Assembly: GCA_016617855.1 (NCBI GenBank)
Contig: JAECUM010012878.1
Coordinates: 1 to 64,000, forward strand
Direction: 5' to 3'
From: Megalonaias nervosa
Taxonomy: Eukaryota > Mollusca > Bivalvia > Unionida > Unionidae
Length of the DNA stretch: 64,000 bases
A program made the position numbers and the translations under genes. Below the pieces are notes generated by a model, which saw only the letters and a program-made list of their open reading frames with translations, had not been told where the DNA came from and did no database searches. Below, in pieces: positions 35,356 through 46,899 of this stretch (positions within the stretch are counted from its first letter, which is position 1; every line of letters begins with the position of its first letter).

Positions 35356-35696
35356 TCAATACATTCTTATTGCAACTTCTTTTGAGTCAATACACTGATG
35401 TACACAGTAACAATTACGGTTCAATGAGAATAAATGGTATATACATTTATCCACTTCCAGGACCTTGAATTCTTTCAATATTTTTGCCAAATTAATAAAG
35501 AGAAACTGTTTTTCTTCTGAATTATCAGCATCATCTTTTTTCTCTTCACCTAGAAGTTTTAATCTATTTACAGTCTGGCTGACAAGTTTCATGTTATCGA
35601 CATTGTTTTTCACATTCAGAAACCTAATTCCATGTACCATTCGATCATAATGGTACTGAAAACTTTTCTCCCTACCTGTGTCCGCAACGAAAACCC
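35356..35696 (-). CDS. Unassigned open frame, possible terminal exon
   Basis: A minus frame is open for about 113 codons to TGA 35356-35358. It is rich in Lys, Glu and Asn with an acidic stretch (GEEKKDDADNSEEKQ) followed by a hydrophobic helix (FLFINLAKILKEF). It lies just downstream of the stop of the split gene described below. Its start could be an acceptor after AATAAG at 35697, but phases do not fit exon 39198-39090. It may be an alternative last exon, a 3' UTR artefact or a separate gene end. Confidence 0.3.
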
Positions 35697-35884
35697 TTAT
35701 TCAAAATATTTATGCAAAGAATTTTGTTAACATGATCCAGAAAGTGGAATTTTAAAAAAATTTGTAATAATTCGGCAAAATCCAGAATGGTTGGCATCTT
35801 GGCACAATATGAATGTTTACATTATTTTGACTGAGAAAAAGTTGTCCTCCTCAGGCCAAAAATTTATAAACAAGCCTTTCGTCT

Positions 35885-35954
35885 TCAGCCTGCAAGAGTT
35901 CCTATTTTTTCCTGGACTTTGGTTAGTTTTGTGTCCATCAACAATGTTGTCTCC
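35885..35954 (-). CDS. Split gene, putative last exon
   Basis: The acceptor CTTTTTTATTTACAG directly precedes GGAGACAACATT. One base completes an Arg codon with the AG left by exon 39198-39090, then 22 sense codons (starting ETTLLMDTKLTKVQEKIG) and TGA at 35887-35885. It is helical and charged, like the preceding exon. There is no clear AATAAA within 200 bp. An alternative frame (207 nt) crosses the acceptor and is less likely. Confidence 0.45.
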
Positions 35955-35974
35955 CTGTAAATAAAAAAGATGAT

Positions 35975-37230
35975 GTATATTTTTCTTCATTATCTTTGAG
36001 TATATATATAATTCAAATAACATTAATCACAAAGCAATATCATCAGGGAGTTCCACACAAGTTGGTAGCCGGAAATTTTTCACTGCATATTTTTACGGAA
36101 CTCACTGCCTATAATTCCAGAATTTCCAATAAGTTAATTTTAAAATGTATATAATACACTGCTGCATTTTGGCAGAGACAATTCATCCAATTAAGATCAG
36201 CATTTTCTTCTAGTCGATACAGATTGGTCTAAGCCAGAGCTCAAAACATTGAATGACGTGATGGCTGGGTCCCTATAATACTGACTCAGCAGCCCCCCAT
36301 CCAATCTGAATATCAAATGCCTGATAAACCACTGAGTGTGCCAACATCAAGCACATCTGCAAAAAAAAAAAATAGTGTTTGAGCACTGTAAACATACAAG
36401 ATACTTGCTTTTCTTGATTCAGCATTAGTGAAAGCACTTGCCTGACACATGATTCAATCTATGTCAAAGAGAACCATCAATGTTCAGTCTCTTTCCAGAT
36501 ACTGAGAGGCAATCGCATTTTAACAATTCTGTAATGGAGGCACATGCTTGACTTCAAAAAATCAAAACGTGGTTTGTAGCAAATTGTCATAGATCTATCA
36601 ATTATGCAGTACTTTAGGGGATGGCATGAAACAGACATAATAAGACAGGCTAGTGGACAGTTATTAATCTACATGAATGATAAAACAGATGATCAACATG
36701 TCAAACATATTGCTTACAGTTTAATAACAGATATGAACATAAAATAAAACATAAATACAACGCACATATTGTGATATATATTAAACACTGACTGAAAGTG
36801 AGTCTTTTATATTGATGGTTTTAGTTTGTGTATTATAAAAATCTCAGTTCTGCTTATTTTTCTTAATCATCAATACCCAGCAACATGCATTTTTTCCATG
36901 TTCTATTTTAATACTATTTATATATACTGATTTTATCAGAGCACACAACCCGATATCAATAAATAAATAAATAGTTTTATAATTAATTAAATTAATTCTT
37001 GTTCTATGATACTTACATGAAGTGGGAACATTTATTTTTCATACCTAATGTTTATTTTTATGGACATGAATTCTATCTCATCGTCATCATCATTGCAATT
37101 ATCATTGTTCTTGTTGTTTTTCATGTCAATTGATGGTACTAAAATTTACTAAACCTAAATCTAATTACAAAACATTGCATGAATTTAAACCGAGTTATGA
37201 AAATAAAAACAGGATTTGATGAATGTTTAA
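35975..37230. other. Intronic or intergenic AT-rich DNA
   Basis: No feature supported. It includes a 12-A run at 36361-36372 that reads as a strong splice acceptor on the minus strand but leads only to short frames. Confidence 0.35.
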
Positions 37231-37241
37231 AGGGAATTTTA

Positions 37242-37460
37242 CAGAGGTCAAAAACGTTACATACTTCACACAGAGGTCAAACATGATATACTTCACACAG
37301 AGGTCAAACGTTACATACTTCACACAGAGGTCAAACATTACATAATCCACACAGAGATCAAACATTACATACTTCACATGGAGGTCAAACACTACATAAT
37401 CTCACACAGTGGTCAAACATTTCATACCTCCAACAAAGGTCAAAAGTTACATATCAAAAC
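37242..37460. repeat. 27-bp minisatellite, eight units
   Basis: Unit contains TTCACACAGAGGTCA and AACATTACATAC. The period is a multiple of three, giving an artefactual nine-residue repeat frame on minus (MFDLCVKYV-like). Confidence 0.93.
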
Positions 37461-38071
37461 CATTCATTACCAGAAGTGGCATTTATCTCAAGGCTTTCAC
37501 TTCTTTTTTCCCTGAATTAATCCAAAAGTGTTTCCCTCTCAATGTTTTCACTGTTAAGCCATGGTTTAATGTGACTAACACTGTTTGTGGAACCATTATA
37601 TTATTTATATAAATAATAATAAAATGAATGATAATAATAATAATTTTTTTTAAACAAATGGTGAAATTCAACATTATGCCACTCAATGGTTGATGTCATA
37701 AAATAAATTTTAAAACCATACATTTTAAAATTTAATCTTTTGTATCATCAATTAATAAAAAGACCAATTTGTTTTAAAAAAGGAAAGATATAAACCTGTG
37801 CAAGCATAACATCACATGACTGGTGTGAAAACAGGATGCAAACTTCAAAGACCCAGATCTGCCGCTGCGTAATGCACCAGCAGATCTGGGACGATACAGT
37901 TTGCTAGGAGTAATCAGTTGAACAAACAACATATACCCTGATCAACCAGTGAATAAAGCATCAGCAGATCAGACTTCAACTTATATGCAGTTGGACTCAG
38001 CTTATGAGTATATAAGGTAGACATTTCCATGAATTTGTAAATATTGTTATGTGGTAATGTATTTAATTTAA

Positions 38072-38225
38072 ATGCATTGGTTTGGTTTGGTGCTTTACAG
38101 CACAGCAACACAAAGTATGTTATTTAGTACCTAGGTGAATGAAGTAATATGTCTTGCCAACATAGTAACCGATCCAGGCTGATCCAAAGGAAGGATCTGA
38201 ACTCGCACTCTTTATGTCACGAGTC
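38072..38225 (-). mobile_element. SINE fragment, family d
   Basis: The left end has TTGG repeats then TGCTTTACAGCACAGCAACA. The right end, read on minus, has ATGCTCGACTCGTGACATAA and GCGAGTTCAGATCC, a B-box-like stretch. This layout (TTTGG run, then conserved 3' tail, then a tRNA-like head) is typical of mollusc SINEs. Confidence 0.5.
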
Positions 38226-39089
38226 GAGCATGCTGGAGAATAGTTTAACAAAAATAGAACAAAAAGCAAATTAAATTTGAAAAAAAATTGACAGTAGCAA
38301 GGAACAAATGTACTCTTAATATTGATCAAAATGAATTTTACTTCCAGTTGCAAGCTAAATAATAAAAATAAAATCAGCATGTCATATTTTAAAATTATAC
38401 TGGGGTGGGACTGGAATTAAAACAAAAGATATAGACTGCCTTTCTCTCTGGCACCATATAACTGTCATATAAATGACTAATTAAAGTCATTTATTTTAGT
38501 CATCTCTAACAATTACTGACTTAATGCACATCAGAGAAATTTTTACATTTTTAAATTGATGATCAATGAAGCAAATAATCCAGCAAATTGGGCTAGTTTT
38601 TTTTAAAATTATTTTATCTAGGTCTCATTTCCATTTTCATTTTATAGGAACACTTCATTGCAAATTGATCTTCAATTGTTAAATAATATTTTTATTTGTA
38701 ATAATCTTTTACAAAGTGAATAAACAGTAAATCTGAAAACCTATATGGAATTAAGAGTCCCTCTTCTTGCACCTCTTTTAACTGAAATATGACCAAATTA
38801 TGCCCGAAAAGAGTGCTGATTTCATGACTTTTCAAAATGTTTATTTTAAAATCTTTACAATTGCAGGAAATGTTTTAAAACTTTTGCACACACTGCAGCA
38901 GATAACGCCATAAACTAGCAGAAAAGTACTCAGAAGTGCTATCTGGTCTCACAGATAAATGCACAAAAATAAATCAATGATTAATTAACAGATTCATGAA
39001 TTATAATAAATAATGTAATGCTTAATAGATTTCTGCTTCATTGTTTTATGTAGAATACATGGATGAATCTGAGTTGCATACATGCTTAC

Positions 39090-39198
39090 CTAAAGTGGAG
39101 TTCTTCACATTCTCCTTCAACTTGGATCAAAGTCCTCACCTTCTCCATCAAAAGACTCAATTCTACCTTTAAGAACTTGGCAACTTGCTTCATTTCAC
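39090..39198 (-). CDS. Split gene, putative exon
   Basis: 109 nt between acceptor TGACATTTCAG and donor GTAAGCATG. It encodes 35 full codons beginning EMKQVAKFLKVELSLLMEKV and ending CEELHF, with split codons at both ends. Leu and Val recur at heptad-like spacing, suggesting an amphipathic helix or coiled coil. This is one of the two best exons in the window. Confidence 0.6.
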
Positions 39199-39636
39199 CT
39201 GAAATGTCAGCAATCAAATAAAATAATTGAAATGTCTTATCTTGGGTTATTTATTCAAGAAATTTGGACAGATTTCACAACATGAAGTACATTTTGTTGT
39301 TTCTTTATGAACTGTATACCAGTTTATGAGACATCCTTGCTCATGATAAACCTCAAAACAAGATAGTCTTGCTTAGTTTATGGTGCACTTTTATGAACAA
39401 TGCTTTAATAAGAGATCATTGTTTATCTCTTCATGACAAAGTTTTGAGGATACGTGACTGTTTTTTGACTTGATGAAGTTGCTTTCAATCTCAGCCATTA
39501 TCTATATTGTCAGCAATGTCATTAAACTATCTTGTACTTTTTTCATTGGCAAACATTAAAGAAAGCTTTCATCTTAAGGTTAGCAGTTTGAACTGATCAT
39601 TCTGAAGTCAAGGAAACCATTTTGATTATGCACAAA

Positions 39637-39885
39637 TTAGTTTGGTACAGTGTGATTATCTCTTTTGAGAAGCCACCTGCTTTCAGAGACCAGAATCTCA
39701 GTGCACCAATTAGCTTGGTACAAAGTGTGATGACCTCTTTCTGAGAGACCACCTGCCTTTAGAGACCAGATTCTCAGTGCACAGATTTGTTTGGTACAGT
39801 TTGATTACCTCTTTCGAGAAGACCACCTGCCTTCAGGGACCAGATTCTTTGTGCGTAAATTAATTTGTTATGTAGTGTGATGACT
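39637..39885. repeat. 75-bp minisatellite, three to four units
   Basis: Unit contains TTGGTACAGTGTGATTA, CACCTGC and AGAGACCAGA(T)TCTCAGTGC at a spacing of about 75 bp (39640, 39715, 39790, 39865). Confidence 0.85.
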
Positions 39886-39960
39886 TGGGTTTACAGCCAT
39901 TTCTCAGCACGTGATAGGCTATACATGGAAGCCACCATGTTCCCCACCAAGTGTATTGAG
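39886..39960 (-). mobile_element. SINE tail fragment, family b
   Basis: Shares CATTTCTCAGCACGTGATAG and GCTATACATGG with the family-b SINE at 43708-43968. Only the 3' part is present. Confidence 0.6.
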
Positions 39961-40338
39961 GAAACATGATGGTGAATTTATGTTCCCCATGTAGTGTGTT
40001 AAGAAAACACGATAGTGCCACCACTTTGATCAGTGACCTCAATATAAACATATAATCCTAACTGCTACAAATGACACTTATTGTGACATAATCTAGTAGA
40101 GAAATCAAAATACATGTAATAAGTCTTGTCCCTCTTTAAACTATAGATATAGTGTCAAAGTTGATTAGCAGAAATAAAACTCTAAAAAAAATGACCTGGA
40201 TCTTTATAGCCAGACATTTGCAATATGCCCTCTAATGATGAAACATTAAAGTACCAAGGATTACCAATTTATCTCAAATGTCATTAAAAAAAAACGTGTA
40301 CATTGGATTAGAAAGAAAGATGAATGACTAGTACTCAC

Positions 40339-40458
40339 ATGCAAATCGGTCCTTACTGGATCTGCAATCAGTATAATTTCTACCAAGAGATGGATCCAAG
40401 CATAATGCTGGAATTATGTTTTTTTTCCAAACTGATCCAATTATAACTTGGCAATTTT
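40339..40458 (-). CDS. Split gene, putative exon
   Basis: 120 nt between acceptor TTTTTGCCCATTTGTTAG and donor GTGAGTAC. It encodes NCQVIIGSVWKKNIIPALCL, then DPSLGRNYTDCRSSKDRFA, with a T left to pair with GT of the next exon as Cys. The frame stays open upstream to about 40520, so an earlier acceptor (after GGTCTCAG) is an alternative, but its phase does not fit the preceding exons. A different frame is open through the same DNA (40380-40622). Confidence 0.5.
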
Positions 40459-41680
40459 CTAACAAATGGGCAAAAACCTTCACATGGCACATTACATGAC
40501 TGAGACCATTTATCCAAATAAAAAAGACATTTCCTTATCTTCAACTTCCTTATCTCAAAATAAAAATACACAATCAAAAGGAACGCTAATATTATGAGCA
40601 TATCTGCTTTGAAACATAACAATAAACTACATCAAAATAACAAAAATAAATTTTATCAGCTACAGCCTGATAGTTAGTTCTTGCTATTACATGGGATAAT
40701 GGAAAGATCAATGTGGAGATCAAAATTAGATACATTATATATCACCACCTGTTTACATTGTATGAAGATCTGTAATAGTGTTTTATGGCATACCAGCACA
40801 AAAGTGGCTATGAAGACGAAACTAAAGGTACAGTTCAAAAAGTGTAAAAAGCAATTTTTTCCCCAGTAAATACATAGGGCTGTTCCATTAAAATATACAT
40901 AGGATTGGGTGAAAGCAGTTTTGAATTTGGGTATCCACCCAAAGATGCTATTAAGGCCATTCAGGACCCACTGAAGGAATTTAATTAATGTTAAAATCAC
41001 CCACCAATTAATTTGTTTTTTTTTTTTAAGGAGGTTGTGTAAAACTTTCTACAAAATTGCACAAATGTGTGCAAATATATATATACTAAAACAATAGAGA
41101 TTATTTACAACATTTAACAGGAAATGGGGAAGTTTACAACATTACAACTTAGAATACATTCAAATTTATTAATTTTTCATACGTTTTATGTACACCATAA
41201 ATACTGGTAAGATTACTCGCAAAAAACTTTATTTCAACTCGTTATGTAATTGTACAGAGACGTTTGTATAAATACATGTTATCATGAAAAAACAATGAAT
41301 CAATAAGTGTCAACATACATCTACTAGCCAGTGAATCATGAATCTCACCTTTGTGTTGAAATGTCTCAGTTTAATAACTTGACAATTAATTTAGTCCTTT
41401 ATTTACTTTATTTATTTGGATGGATCAAAATTGTCAATAGTCATAATTTGTTGTTTTTTTTTAATCTGATATTTGTTTTCTTCACACATTTATGAATGAC
41501 ATACAGAAGTTCATGAAGAAAATCAGGTGTGTCAATATCAGCTGTACTCAGTTATTCAACATACAGGTATATTTATAAATTATTGGATCCAAAGTACAAA
41601 ACAAAAACATTTCTATTTATGCTTTAATTGCAATGAGTCAGCAACCAGTAATTCTAAATTAATGTTATGAATAAGGTGAC

Positions 41681-41992
41681 CGCTCCGATGGCCTAGTGGT
41701 TAGAGCATCTGCCTTTGGATGCGGGAGGTTGCGTGTTTGAACCATGGCCGATTCATACCAAAGACTTATAAAAATGGTACTAACAGCTGCCTTGCTACGC
41801 GCTCAGCATTAAGAGATCAGTGTTACGACTGGTTGGCGTGGCGTCAGGAGAATGTGACTGTGTGGGACACGATGTTACACGTCTGCAGCATGATGCTTCA
41901 GTGCTAGACATCACTATCAACTGCCACACTACAGACATCTAAGCAATATGACTGAAAAATTGTTAAACCTACATTAAACATCCAAATAACAA
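41681..41992 (+). mobile_element. tRNA-derived SINE, family a, full length
   Basis: Head GATGGCCTAGTGGTTAGAGC (A box) and GTTGCGTGTTTGAACC (B box), body with AAAAATGGTACTAACAGC, tail AACATCCAAATAACAAC. It lies in the intron between putative exons 46117-46106 and 40458-40339. Confidence 0.92.
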
Positions 41993-43461
41993 CACTAACT
42001 CTAAAGTGTTCTTATTGAGCCTATGTTATTTAAACTACTGCCCTTGTTTACCTGGCTTCTGCATGTCAGGTGATAAAAATAGTATAATTGAGCTAATTTC
42101 CTCTGATGGACCACACAAATCAAACTCATAACCAATTAAACTGGGTAACAAAGAAACATTATAACAAAGCCTTTCAAATTTGACTTTGAAAATTAAACAT
42201 AGTAACATTCTGAATATCTTGACAAAATTTTTTTTATTTTATCCAATTATCCTGAGCTCTGTGCAATCTGTGAACCAAAATGTTAAAAAGTGTAAAACAG
42301 GTAACTTTTCCTATTTTACAAGAATGTGTACACGAGGCAATCTGATAAAAGTCAAATCTATATTGGTCTACGTGAAGATCTGACAGTGACCGTTTAGGAG
42401 TCATGTTCTGTTGACCTATGTTATTACCACAATTGCTCATTTTATCAGCCAATCAGATGAAATCATATATCTTCATGTTTGGGAGACTAAGCAGTACAGC
42501 TGAAATGCATCAATCTGTGCTGAATGTTTTGGGGCATTGTTAGGTATGAGCATTTCTGGCTGAGAGTCAGAAAATGACACATTTGAGTGATAACTGGTGC
42601 TTATAAAAGTTGTTACAGCTGCAGAGAAAGAGTATTTGACATGCCTAGGTGTATACTGCAAAACCATGACATGCATACAGGATTGCTACAATGTCTACAT
42701 TCTACTCTATATCTTCTCCTTTTCAATAACATTTAGCACATATGAAATGCTATTAGCATGGACAGTCACTTCTCTGCCTTAAATGCTATTCTACAACCAC
42801 TCTATAATCCCGTTTGAAGATGAAAAATGTAATAGACATGATCACCACATACTGATCTTGATTATCTGCAATATTTGTACTGAATTATTCATGGTTCTGT
42901 ATGCCTTATTTATGGTTGGGAAGGGGTCTACGTAATACTTCAAAACAACATTCAATTTAACATCTTTATTTTAAAATATATTACCAAAACGATTTCTTAC
43001 ATCACTGTTAAAATGTTGTGTTCCAATCTTTAACTAGATAAAGACAATAAATTTGTCCAAATTTCACCTATAAAATTCAAGTCTGTCAAGAATATGCATG
43101 ACCAAGTTTAACTTGAAACCCAGTAAAGTTAACCAACAAACTCTGACCTCAATATTTTGTTCATAACAACACCATCTGAAAAGAAACAAACACCAGCCGC
43201 TTTGACCCTAACCCTTGTATCTACATTCACATGTCATCTTACAGATCAAAAATACATGGACATGTACCTGGATCAATAGCAACAGGCTCACGGCAGCAAA
43301 TGTGATCTTAAACTGAATTCTCAGGATAACTGACATGTTGGGACTTCAATTACATGTATGACATTAACTCTTTAACCCCTGGCGCCACGTATGTGCATCA
43401 GGAGGTAGTACCCTTCTTTCGAGTTTAATGTCAAGGTCATTTTAGAAACAACACAGTGGGT

Positions 43462-43572
43462 GGTTGTTGTTGTAGGGCTTAACGCCATTTTTCAGCACAC
43501 GATAGGCTATACATGGCGGCCAGTATTAATGGTGGAGGAAGAACCCAGGAAAACCCCAGAAAGAACCACAAT
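43462..43572 (-). mobile_element. SINE fragment, family b
   Basis: Tail half only: a TTG run, then GGGCTTAACGCCATTTTTCA and GCACACGATAGGCTATACAT, nearly identical to 43722-43800. The tRNA-like head is missing. Confidence 0.8.
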
Positions 43573-43707
43573 GATACCAAATAATCTGGACTTTCTACTT
43601 GCATTACAAATTACTGAGGGAAAATCATACTTTATGAGACCCGACCTTTTTACACCAAACATTCGCCTGTTGTCAGATTCGGATCCTGTGTTCGGAGTTT
43701 TTAATTT

Positions 43708-43968
43708 TTGTTGTTGTTGTTGTTGTTGTGGGGCTTAACGCCATTTTTCAGCACACGATAGGCTATACATGGCGGCCAGTATTAATGGTGGAGGAAGAAA
43801 CCCGGAAATCCCTGGAAAGAACCACCGACCCACGAGAAGCTACTGGCAAGCTTTCTCACATATCCACATTCGCCGAATCTTAGACTCGAACCCACGCAGA
43901 CAGAGGTGAGATGGCAGTGATCCATAACGGAGAGCGCTTTAGACCACTCGGCCACTCGGGGCCCCCTT
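43708..43968 (-). mobile_element. tRNA-derived SINE, family b, full length
   Basis: Read on minus: GAGTGGCCGAGTGGTCTAAA (A box, Leu/Ser-tRNA-like) and TGCGTGGGTTCGAGTCTAAG (B box) about 55 bp apart, consistent with a long variable arm. Then a body with GGCGAATGTGGATATG, a conserved tail GGCGTTAAGCCCC, and a (CAA)n end. It is not a functional tRNA because the 3' acceptor half is absent. Confidence 0.88.
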
Positions 43969-44248
43969 TAATTTTTGGCTTCAGATCTAAGGAACACAGG
44001 TCTGAACTGCACAAATCCTTGCAACTAGTAGAATAAGTTTGGGTATTTTGAAGAAAAATGAGACCAGGACAAGAAAATGATGAGTCCAATAAGCAAAACA
44101 AAAAAAACTAAACAAAAAACCAAAAAGAACTCCAAATTTTATTTTGTACACATGCGCGAGCGAAATAACCAAGGAAAAATGACATTTCTAATACAACTAG
44201 GCATCAGGCTAAATGGATATCTATTGGAAGCAGATTTATTTGGATGTA

Positions 44249-45788
44249 CACCACTCCCTCGATAACTCGCGCACAACGGGGTCCACAAACATAGACCGCG
44301 CTATAAGCGAGGGACCTCCAAAAATTGAAAAAAAATCACTTGGACATCGAGAAAACAGCGGGGGGTGGGGGGGTGTCGGGGTTAGGGAACTTTGCTGTTT
44401 AATGACTGAATCCTCATTTTACATTCACGTCGATAATAACTTTTAATAACGCACTTTTTCTAATGAAGTTGTTCGTTATTCTGTTTAAATAACATTTATT
44501 TTCAAAATGTCAACATGTGAAAGATCATTCCAACTGGTTTGAACAACCATTACGTTTACACGAAAACGTGTGTATTACGTCACTGATTTTTGTTTTCTTG
44601 ATGAGTCTGGTTCCCGGAGTGGTATGGCATTGTATCCTGCCAAACTGGGAGTGAAAAGAGCAGGGAACTAGACTAACTGTTGATACACCACCAAACAAGA
44701 TTCCTTTTGTTCAAATAGCAAGCGAAATTTTCGTGAGACAATTGTCTACGTCGAATCTCAATTTTTGTGCTGTTCAGTTAGTACAGTATTGATATCGTGA
44801 TTTCATTGTAAGTAATAATGAAACTTTTTATCATTCTTGAGGATATCTCAAAGTGCCAGTTCAAGAATTCTCTGAAACTCGCTTGCCCACAATGGTCCGT
44901 ATCTGTGAAACCAAGCTCTTTATTTTACGAAGTATAGGATTCTTTTCACTTGGTTGCCTTGAGTCGGTTAATTTAAGGTAGTTTATGTTACATACACAAT
45001 AAAATTTATAACAGTGTTCAATTGATCAACTGAAGTGAGTTCACCCGACATACGACAGGGGCAGCTACATTTTAAGTTTGTAGGATTTTCGTACCTTTTA
45101 ACTTTTCTTTTATTTCACCTCCATTATTTGATTCAAAAGACATAATTAATGTGATAATACAAAGGAGACCAGCTTTTAATTCAGTGCAACAATGCAACAA
45201 ATACTTCTAAAAGTCAGTTATCAAAACACGGTCGGCACCTAAATAGGTTCTCAGAGAAATGCTCGTGGACATAGCTGTTATGGTAGATTGACACATTTTA
45301 CGTTTAATTACAAGAGGACACATTGCATTTATGATGATTACACTTAAAAGGAACTAGAAGATAGAACTAGAACACAAATTTCAGTTGATAAAAAAATTAT
45401 TTAATTTGTATTTATTTATTAAAGTACTGCCTCCACTCGGCGTAAGAGACATTTTCATTGATCAAAATTTCCTTACATATCATTAATTGTGGTGTGCTAG
45501 TAATGTCACTTGGGAAGAAAATGTGAAAAAATTGTATGACTCATTTTTAAATTTGGTATTTCATAATGTTGATTAAAATTTCCAGGTCCTATCTACCGTT
45601 TTCGACGATAAAACGAGTGATATATAAAAGTTTTTGTAGCTAATTTTGATCACGATTTCCATAAAGTTCATAAAATAGGGATCTATTTTTGGGGTAATTT
45701 CTGGTTTTAAAAAATGGGATCCACACCTGACCCCGCGTTATAAGCGGGTTCGCGAGTTATAAGGGCACGAGTTATTGAGGGAGTGGTG
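44249..45788 (-). mobile_element. TA-flanked Tigger-like element, copy 2
   Basis: 1540 bp between TA dinucleotides (44247-44248 and 45789-45790) with the same terminal repeats as copy 1. Subterminal sequence shows it is inverted: its right end carries the GCGAACCCGCTTATAACGCG block that copy 1 has at the left. It contains no transposase frame and no copy of the nested MITE. It lies in an intron of the candidate split gene. Confidence 0.85.
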
Positions 45789-46105
45789 TATTCAGAACTA
45801 GCCCCCAAACTGTGTTTCTGACTTGCATTTCAGGCAAAAATGACAAATCTCCAGGGATTAATGAGTTAAACATCAATAAATTGCATCTATAAATGGCAAA
45901 CTTTCAACTCTGAACATGTACTCATGTAATTTAAACTGCTGAAACAAAGTTAACAGAAATAACAGAATAGAACCAGTAAACCTTTTTTCTTTCAACATTT
46001 TAAATCTTGACAATTTTAAGGGATTCGTCATTTCTAAATTCAAAGTAAGGTCTTGTTAAATTTTTCAGGAAATTCCTTTTATACGTCATACTGCCTTGGG
46101 CTCAC

Positions 46106-46117
46106 CGAGGTAGATAC
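46106..46117 (-). CDS. Split gene, putative 12-nt microexon
   Basis: A strong acceptor (CTTTTCTTATTTTACAG) is followed only 12 nt later by GTGAGCCC. The 12 nt keep frame between exons 46598-46521 and 40458-40339, adding Gly-Ile-Tyr-Leu and a split Glu. Skipping it also keeps the frame, so it could be a cassette microexon. If the donor is not used, the frame runs 10 codons to TGA near 46085, an alternative terminal exon. Confidence 0.3.
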
Positions 46118-46520
46118 CTGTAAAATAAGAAAAGAACTCATAAGCACTATTAAAAATTGGAACTATGTGAAATAACCCCTAAGACACGCATACTTAAATC
46201 CTGAACATAATCAGTGCTCTATAATGGTTGCCAGTGTTGTATCTACATTTCATGTTGTGATATCAAAATGTGTGATCCAACGTTTCAATAAAAGTTAACA
46301 AGATACTAAAATATATGCCAATAACCCACTCTTCATTGTAATTCATCTACATGTGACATAACATGCAAATGTACCAGCTGCATGGTTTTTAAAACTACCT
46401 GCTGTTGAAGAAGACTCTGTCAACACCATTGTATTATAAACATGAATCCCCTCACCAACTGGACTGGTAATGCAATCAGAGGAATACCATACAAACTTTT
46501 GTCGAGATGCATACACATAC

Positions 46521-46598
46521 CAATTTTTATTGTAACATTTTTAACAGGAAATTCTTCAAAAGAAAACTTATGATATTTTGTACATTTTACTACATCAC
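46521..46598 (-). CDS. Split gene, putative exon
   Basis: 78 nt between acceptor GTTGTTTTATTTAG and donor GTATGTGTATG. It encodes DVVKCTKYHKFSFEEFPVKN and VTIKI, with GT at the start completing a Cys with the T left by exon 53039-52945. The alternating hydrophobic pattern suggests a beta strand at the end. The frame stays open across the donor for about 25 more codons. Confidence 0.55.
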
Positions 46599-46682
46599 CT
46601 AAATAAAACAACCACTGTTTGAATTTGTACCTGCTGACTACTTTCTGGATTCCTCATTCTGCATTAAGTATTGAACTCTATT

Positions 46683-46872
46683 TGGTGGTCTTTTTTGTGA
46701 GCAACACTTGCATCACTGATGGGAGTTTCTTCCTCAGTAACTTAAGTTCAGCTTCTGTATCTTATTTGTCAACATGAACAGAAGTCAGTTTGTACTAAAG
46801 TCACCAATTGGTCCAAAACAATGTTGCTAATATATAACAGTACTGACACATTCTTTGATTTCTGTCTTCTGT
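46683..46872 (-). other. Coding-like tract behind a strong acceptor
   Basis: The acceptor TTGCTTTTATTTCAG at 46873 opens into a frame with KNVSVLLYISNIVLDQLVTL that stops after 35 codons. A second frame then continues to 46683 with ELKLLRKKLPSVMQVLL and a TAG. Phase at its start fits exon 53039-52945, but no good donor fits the next exon. It may be an alternative exon or a decayed one. Confidence 0.25.
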
Positions 46873-46899
46873 CTGAAATAAAAGCAATAATATGTCATC

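Noticed and set aside
36290..36360. Strong splice acceptor with possible exon on minus
   Set aside because: The signal is an A homopolymer. The frame in phase with the upstream exon stops after three codons.
37195..37392. Nine-residue repeat frame on minus
   Set aside because: Artefact of a 27-bp minisatellite.
40674..41000. 108-codon minus frame rich in Phe and Ile
   Set aside because: Composition is that of AT-rich DNA. It overlaps the MITE-like terminus at 40876 and has no splice signals in phase with the neighbouring exons.
43075..43172. Possible exon behind acceptor TTGTTTCTTTTCAG
   Set aside because: Three frames were tried; one is open for 36 codons but its phase fits no neighbouring exon and the donor (GTCAGA) is poor.
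43868..43968. tRNA-Leu-like gene
   Set aside because: The A and B boxes are good, but the 3' acceptor stem is missing and the sequence continues into a SINE body and tail shared with other copies.
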